Assembly: GCF_008905045.1 (NCBI RefSeq)
Contig: NZ_VWMY01000049.1
Span: 1 to 64,000, forward strand
Source: Streptomyces albicerus
GTDB lineage: Bacteria; Actinomycetota; Actinomycetes; Streptomycetales; Streptomycetaceae
Direction of reading: 5' to 3'
Length of the DNA: 64,000 nt
The position numbers and the translations under genes were made by a program. Each line of letters begins with the position of its first letter. The stretch's first letter is position 1. Shown in pieces: positions 60,210-64,000 of this stretch. The notes beneath the pieces were generated by a model. That model was not told where the DNA came from. It did not search any database and worked only from the letters and a program-made list of their open reading frames with translations.

Positions 60210-61634
60210 TCACTGGCCTCCCACGACCGTGAGCACGCGCCTGTCCTGGTGTCCTGTCATCTCCTCCAGTACGCCCAGGTACTGGTCCATGAGCCGCTCG
60301 ATGCGCTGGGGCGAGAACTGGGAGGTCCGGTAGCGCACCTGGCACACGGCCTGTTCGGCGTCGTACCGCAGACGGACGCTCAACGGGCGCAGGACGTACT
60401 GACGGGATGCCGTGATCCTCTCGGTTCGCAGCTCCCCGAGGCTCAGCAGGACGTCCAGTTCGTGTTCCGCCGTGAACTGGACGTGGCTCATGCGCTCCAC
60501 CAGGTCGGGCGCGTCCAAGTGCGGTGCCAGAAGATGCGGCGGAAGGTCGGGGTGGGCGAAGTCCCGTGTGACGTCCTGGTGTGTCTTGTTGATGAGTTCC
60601 GCGAAGGTGGGATTGCCCGACAGGTCCGTGCGGATGATGACGTCGCCGGAGAAATCCGCGACGAGGTCGAGCAGTTCGGTCCTGTTCCGGCACGACACAG
60701 GTGCGTTGACCGCGACGTCGTGCTGGCCGGAGTTGCGTGCGAGGAGCACCGTGAAGGCGGCGAGACCCAGTGTGTAGAGCGTGGTGCGGTGGTCCTTGGC
60801 CAGCGCCGACAGCCGCCCGTACAGCTCGTGCGAGAGGGGCACCACCAGCATTTCACCGAGTTGGGAGGTGTCGGCGCCCTGTTCCCGGTCGGTCGGCAGG
60901 ACCGCCGGCAGTGCGCCGGCCAGCCTCGTGGACCAGTACGCAATCAGCTCGGAGCCCCACGCCCCCGCGAGGCGCTCCGATTGCCAGGCCGCGTAGTCGA
61001 CCCACTGCAAGGGCAGCGGGGGCAGGGCGCACGGCCGATCCGCCAGCTCCGCAACGTAGTAGGCCGCGAGGTCCCGGACGACCACCTCCAGCGACCGGGC
61101 CTCACCGATGATGTGGTGCAGCAGCAGCAGTGCCACGTGATCGTCGTCGGCCACCCGGAACAGCCTCAGCCGGGCGAGCGGGGCGTGATCGAGCGGGAAC
61201 GGACGATCCACCTCCTCGTGCACCGTCCGGTCGAGGTCGGCCAGGTCGAGTTCGCCGACAGCAAGGTCCACCTCGACCTGTTCCGCCACCACCTGGGTGA
61301 GCCGGCCGTCCTCAACGCGCATCGCGGTGCGCAGCGTCTCGTGCCGGGCGATTACCGCGTTCCAGGCCTGTCCGAGCGCTGCGACGTCCAACGGTCCCCG
61401 CAGCCGCAGAGCGCTGACGATGGCGAGCGAGGGGCCGGGACTGCTTTCGACCGCCTGCCACATGCCCTCCTGCGAGACCGCGGCCGGGAAGCGCAGCTCA
61501 CCGGTGGGGCGCGGCCGCACGGGAATCGTGCGGGCCGCACGCCGCCTGTTCAGCAGTTCCCGCTCGATCCTGGTGCGCTCCTCAACCCGATCGCGGTGCA
61601 CCGGCTGCCCCCTCGTCTCCGGTGGTGTGCCCAT
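60210..61634 (-). CDS. Free-standing condensation domain with an altered active site
   Basis: 474 residues from ATG 61634; GTG 61601 with GAGGGG is an alternative. C-domain pattern: FPAAVSQEGMWQAVE, RHETLRTAMRVEDG, QWVDYAAWQSERL. The catalytic motif near residue 172 is HHIIGEA, so the usual HHxxxDG Asp is Glu and the final Gly is Ala. The domain may still act as an acyltransferase or may be a non-canonical catalyst. It could replace the missing C-lobe in the mini-C NRPS, or release the product. It lies between the FAAL NRPS and the thioesterase gene. Confidence 0.85.
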   Translation of the reverse strand: MGTPPETRGQPVHRDRVEERTRIERELLNRRRAARTIPVRPRPTGELRFPAAVSQEGMWQAVESSPGPSLAIVSALRLRGPLDVAALGQAWNAVIARHETLRTAMRVEDGRLTQVVAEQVEVDLAVGELDLADLDRTVHEEVDRPFPLDHAPLARLRLFRVADDDHVALLLLHHIIGEARSLEVVVRDLAAYYVAELADRPCALPPLPLQWVDYAAWQSERLAGAWGSELIAYWSTRLAGALPAVLPTDREQGADTSQLGEMLVVPLSHELYGRLSALAKDHRTTLYTLGLAAFTVLLARNSGQHDVAVNAPVSCRNRTELLDLVADFSGDVIIRTDLSGNPTFAELINKTHQDVTRDFAHPDLPPHLLAPHLDAPDLVERMSHVQFTAEHELDVLLSLGELRTERITASRQYVLRPLSVRLRYDAEQAVCQVRYRTSQFSPQRIERLMDQYLGVLEEMTGHQDRRVLTVVGGQ

Positions 61635-62391
61635 CGGCCGTCTTCTCCTCGCCCTGCGGGCCCGGCCCGCCCGCAAGCAGCTCGGTCAGGCCGGCCGGTG
61701 CCTCCATGAACGCGTAGTGCGGTCCGCTCAGCAGAGGAAAATCGCAGACGCCGATGTCGCTCCAGCCGCCCATCAGCTCGTGCGGCACCTCCGTGTCCGC
61801 GTCCCAGCCGATGGCAGTGATGGGACACGCCACCCTTACGGGCTCCACCGCGCCGTAGTTCCGGTGCGCCGTCACGTCGCCGATCAGCACCTCGGTGGTG
61901 AGTTCCACCAGATCGGGCCGGGACGGAACGCCGAGGCCGGCCAGCAGCCCGGTCACCTCGGCCGTGAGCTCGGAAGGGGACAGCTCCAGAAAGCGCCCGT
62001 GCGGGCCTTGATGCGGAGCCACCTGAGAGGAGACATAGAGGCGAGCCGGCTGCGGATAGCCCGCCCGGGCCATGTGCAACACGGTCTCGTACCCGGCCAG
62101 TGCCGAACTGCAGTGCCCGAAGAAGGCGAAGGGACGGTCCAGGTACGGCAGCAGCGCCACGCTCACCGACCGGGCGAGCGCGCCCATGGAGGAGAACGGC
62201 TTCTCCCGGAACCTGTTTTCCCGGCCCGGCAGTTGCACGGGGCAGATCTCCATCTCCCCCACGAACCTCGGCCAGTTGCGGTACATGCTCGCGCCACAGC
62301 CCGAGTACGGCAGGCAGAAGAGCCGCGAGCCGGCCTCGGCGGAGGGCTCCCGCAACAGCCACTTTCCGGAGCGAGCCGTGGTCAACGCCAT
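61582..62391 (-). CDS. Type II thioesterase with a Cys at the nucleophile
   Basis: 269 residues. Type II (RifR/GrsT) thioesterase pattern: LFCLPYSGCGASMYRNW, VQLPGRENRF, and SGPHYAFMEAP with the catalytic His. The nucleophile elbow reads FFGHCSSALAG, so the expected Ser of GHSxG is Cys94. Such proteins clear mis-loaded carrier domains; a Cys can still hydrolyse thioesters or favour acyl transfer. The C-terminal 25 residues overlap the following C-domain gene. Confidence 0.87.
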   Translation of the reverse strand: MALTTARSGKWLLREPSAEAGSRLFCLPYSGCGASMYRNWPRFVGEMEICPVQLPGRENRFREKPFSSMGALARSVSVALLPYLDRPFAFFGHCSSALAGYETVLHMARAGYPQPARLYVSSQVAPHQGPHGRFLELSPSELTAEVTGLLAGLGVPSRPDLVELTTEVLIGDVTAHRNYGAVEPVRVACPITAIGWDADTEVPHELMGGWSDIGVCDFPLLSGPHYAFMEAPAGLTELLAGGPGPQGEEKTADGHTTGDEGAAGAPRSG

Positions 62392-62430
62392 GTGCTGCTC
62401 CCCCTGTCGGCCTGCCTGCCCCGTCCGGAG

Positions 62431-63672
62431 TCAGTCACCCGGCTTCCTCACCTTCGCGGTCACGACAAGATGCTTGATGCCGGCGACGAAGTTCGAGCTC
62501 AGGTGCTCGGTCTCGCCGGCCCGTTCGAAATCGCTGAATCCGCTGCCGAGTTCGGTCAGCAGGGTTCGCAGACTCACCCGCGCGACCGTGTGTCCGACGC
62601 AGTAGTGGGCACCGCTGCCGAAGGCCATGTGCCGGTTCGGCTTGCGCCGGGCGTCGAAGGTGTACGGGTCGGCGAACACCTTCTCGTCACGGTTGGCGGA
62701 CCCCAGCCAGACGACCACGGCGTCACCGGCCCGGATCTTGACGGCGCCCAGCTCCACGTCGTGCCGCGCGTGGCGCATGAAGTGGTTGGCGGGCGAGGCC
62801 CACCGGAGCGCTTCCTCCAGAGCGTCTGCCACCGACCGCGGTCGGAGCAGGTCCTCCAGCGCGGGTGTGCCGAGAAGACTGTCGAACGCGGCCAGTGGCA
62901 CGTACGGAGTGGTGACATTCGCGCCCAGGAGCAGGCTGTAGCAATTGGAGAGGACTTCACCCGGCCCCAGGGGCTCACCGTCAACGGCCGTGGTCATCAG
63001 GAGGCTGATCAAGTCGTCTCCGGGCGTCCTGCGGCGCAGACGCACGATTTCGGCGAAGTAGGCGAACAGTTCCCGGTGTGCCAGTTCGACCGTGGCCTCC
63101 GGGGTTTCCTGCGACATGTACTCCGGGTCGTCCGCGGCAATCGCCATCAGGGTGAGGCGGGTGAGCCGCGGCCAGTCCTCCTGAGGCAGGCCCATGAGCA
63201 TTCCGGCGACCGCCATCGGCAGTTGCGTGAGCGCTTCGGCGAGGTCGAAGGGTTCACCGGAGCGGGCCGGGGCCAGCAGCCGGCGCACCTGCTCAGCGAT
63301 GAGGCCCGTGGAGCGTTCGACCGCCTTGATGGTCAGGGCGCGCTGAAGCGGTGCCCGCATCCTGGTGTGCCGGGGCGGATCGGTGGCTGCCATCTGCCGC
63401 CCGCCGGCCGGATCGTCCTTGCCCAGGAGGCTCAGCAGGGTTCCGCGTTCGGACGTGAAGGCGGTGTGGTCGCGCAGTACATAGGAGGCATCGTCGTAGG
63501 TGGTGACCGACCAGAAGCCACCGGAACCCACCGGGTGCCACCGCACCGGATCACGGGCACGCAGGGCGTGCCACACGGGGTGGGGGTCACCGTGCGCGTA
63601 CGTACGGGGATCAACGAGGTCCACCGCGTCCAAGTCCACGGACAGCGGATCCACCGGCCCGGACACCCGCAT
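62431..63672 (-). CDS. Cytochrome P450
   Basis: 413 residues from ATG 63672 (AAAAGGA upstream); a GTG at 63714 would add 14 residues. Signatures: helix I LLLGANVTT (family AGxxTT), ExxR in EALRW, and the heme-binding loop FGSGAHYCVGH with the Cys near residue 356. It belongs to the soluble bacterial CYP group and needs ferredoxin partners not encoded here. It is the first gene of the operon with the type II thioesterase, C domain and FAAL NRPS. Likely roles are hydroxylation or desaturation of the acyl chain or peptide. Confidence 0.92.
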   Translation of the reverse strand: MRVSGPVDPLSVDLDAVDLVDPRTYAHGDPHPVWHALRARDPVRWHPVGSGGFWSVTTYDDASYVLRDHTAFTSERGTLLSLLGKDDPAGGRQMAATDPPRHTRMRAPLQRALTIKAVERSTGLIAEQVRRLLAPARSGEPFDLAEALTQLPMAVAGMLMGLPQEDWPRLTRLTLMAIAADDPEYMSQETPEATVELAHRELFAYFAEIVRLRRRTPGDDLISLLMTTAVDGEPLGPGEVLSNCYSLLLGANVTTPYVPLAAFDSLLGTPALEDLLRPRSVADALEEALRWASPANHFMRHARHDVELGAVKIRAGDAVVVWLGSANRDEKVFADPYTFDARRKPNRHMAFGSGAHYCVGHTVARVSLRTLLTELGSGFSDFERAGETEHLSSNFVAGIKHLVVTAKVRKPGD

Positions 63673-63774
63673 CGGAGTCACATCCTTTTCGTCCCAGCCG
63701 CCGTGGCGTCCCACGCTTCTTTACGTGCCGACGCTGCTGGTCCGATGCAACAGCACAGTGATCAGGGACAGCCA

Positions 63775-63792
63775 GTCCGTGAAACCCCCGAC
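63775..63792. promoter_or_regulatory. Cluster motif, copy F (weak; upstream of P450 operon)
   Basis: On the P450 coding strand GTCGGGGGTTTCACGGAC, 13 of 18 matches to copy B. It lies 103 bases before ATG 63672 and 45 bases before the divergent gene at 63838, so it may serve both. Confidence 0.45.
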
Positions 63793-63837
63793 TGGTTCTC
63801 CGGCCGGAGCAGGGCAGACTTCGCTGGCGTGGCAGAC

Positions 63838-64000
63838 ATGGAATCGCTCGTCGTACCCGCCCGGTTCAACGGCCCCGCGCGCAGCGCCAACGGCGGGTAC
63901 TTCTGCGGGCTCGTCGCCGAAGCCGCTTCTCCCGAGCTCCACGGGCCGGTGGCCGTCTCCCTGCACGCCCCACCGCCGTTGGACGTGTCCCTCGGCGTTG
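63838..64000 (+). CDS. Hotdog-type thioesterase-like protein (cut by window end)
   Basis: The first 54 codons are seen, from ATG 63838 (GTG 63829 is in frame). The sequence RFNGPARSANGGYFCGLVAE, then SLHAPPPLDVSL, is typical of uncharacterised hotdog-fold acyl-CoA thioesterase proteins of actinomycetes. The rest of the gene lies beyond the window. It is divergent from the P450 gene; a role in providing or trimming the acyl starter is possible. Confidence 0.6.
   Translation, partial: MESLVVPARFNGPARSANGGYFCGLVAEAASPELHGPVAVSLHAPPPLDVSLGV

Noticed and set aside
1..64000. CRISPR arrays
   Set aside because: I saw no regularly spaced direct repeats of 20-40 bases anywhere in the window.

Overview
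The window is high-GC actinobacterial DNA, almost certainly from a Streptomyces. The grounds are codon usage, GTG/TTG starts, TTA (bldA-type) codons in regulatory and accessory genes, WYL, AraC, LAL and NsdA-like regulators, and NRPS genes with MbtH partners. It has two halves.

The left half (1 to about 30 kb) is a patchwork accessory region. It starts with gene fragments (HEPN/Toprim, Tpg-like HTH). A P-loop ATPase fused to a Hanks-type kinase follows, then a Tn3-family transposase, an AlkZ-like protein, and an alpha/beta hydrolase divergent from a WYL regulator. Next comes an NsdA-like regulator divergent from asparagine synthase, a Nudix hydrolase and a UDP-sugar dehydrogenase. A complete Gabija anti-phage pair (gajA-gajB) sits beside a graveyard of fragments: C5-methylase start, TPR tail, IS5, Tn554-type recombinase, HEPN, IS256. 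A HerA/FtsK-like ATPase, an acidic protein, an AraC regulator and a two-helix membrane protein close this half.

The right half (about 30 to 64 kb, running off the end) is an unusual NRPS biosynthetic cluster. A LAL/LuxR regulator with a TTA codon in its Walker A loop leads. A plus-strand operon encodes an isochorismatase-fold hydrolase, full-length HypE ending in the catalytic C-terminal Cys, full-length HypF, an SHMT-fold PLP enzyme and a class I glutamine-amidotransferase-like C26 hydrolase. Mostly minus-strand operons follow: two TauD/SyrP-like oxygenases, a C-A-T NRPS with a degenerate MbtH, an HD protein of the cyanamide-hydratase type, an NRPS with a miniaturised C domain, a GNAT, a ComB/OCD/ComA sulfonate block behind a free-standing A domain, a canonical MbtH, a FAAL-ACP-C-A-T megasynthase, a free-standing C domain, a type II thioesterase and a P450.

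The reading I find most exciting is a sulfonated N-acyl peptide carrying a cyano-derived group. HypF and HypE normally make the cyanide ligands of [NiFe] hydrogenase, but no hydrogenase, HypC or HypD gene is present here. ComA and ComB normally make sulfolactate for coenzyme M. An HD protein of a family that hydrates cyanamide lies inside the cluster. A shared 18-base dyad (roughly GTaGGG-N6-CCcGAC) lies 60 to 110 bases upstream of the HypEF operon, the HD gene and each NRPS operon, which suggests one regulon. The chemistry is inferred from families; the motif and gene content are seen directly.
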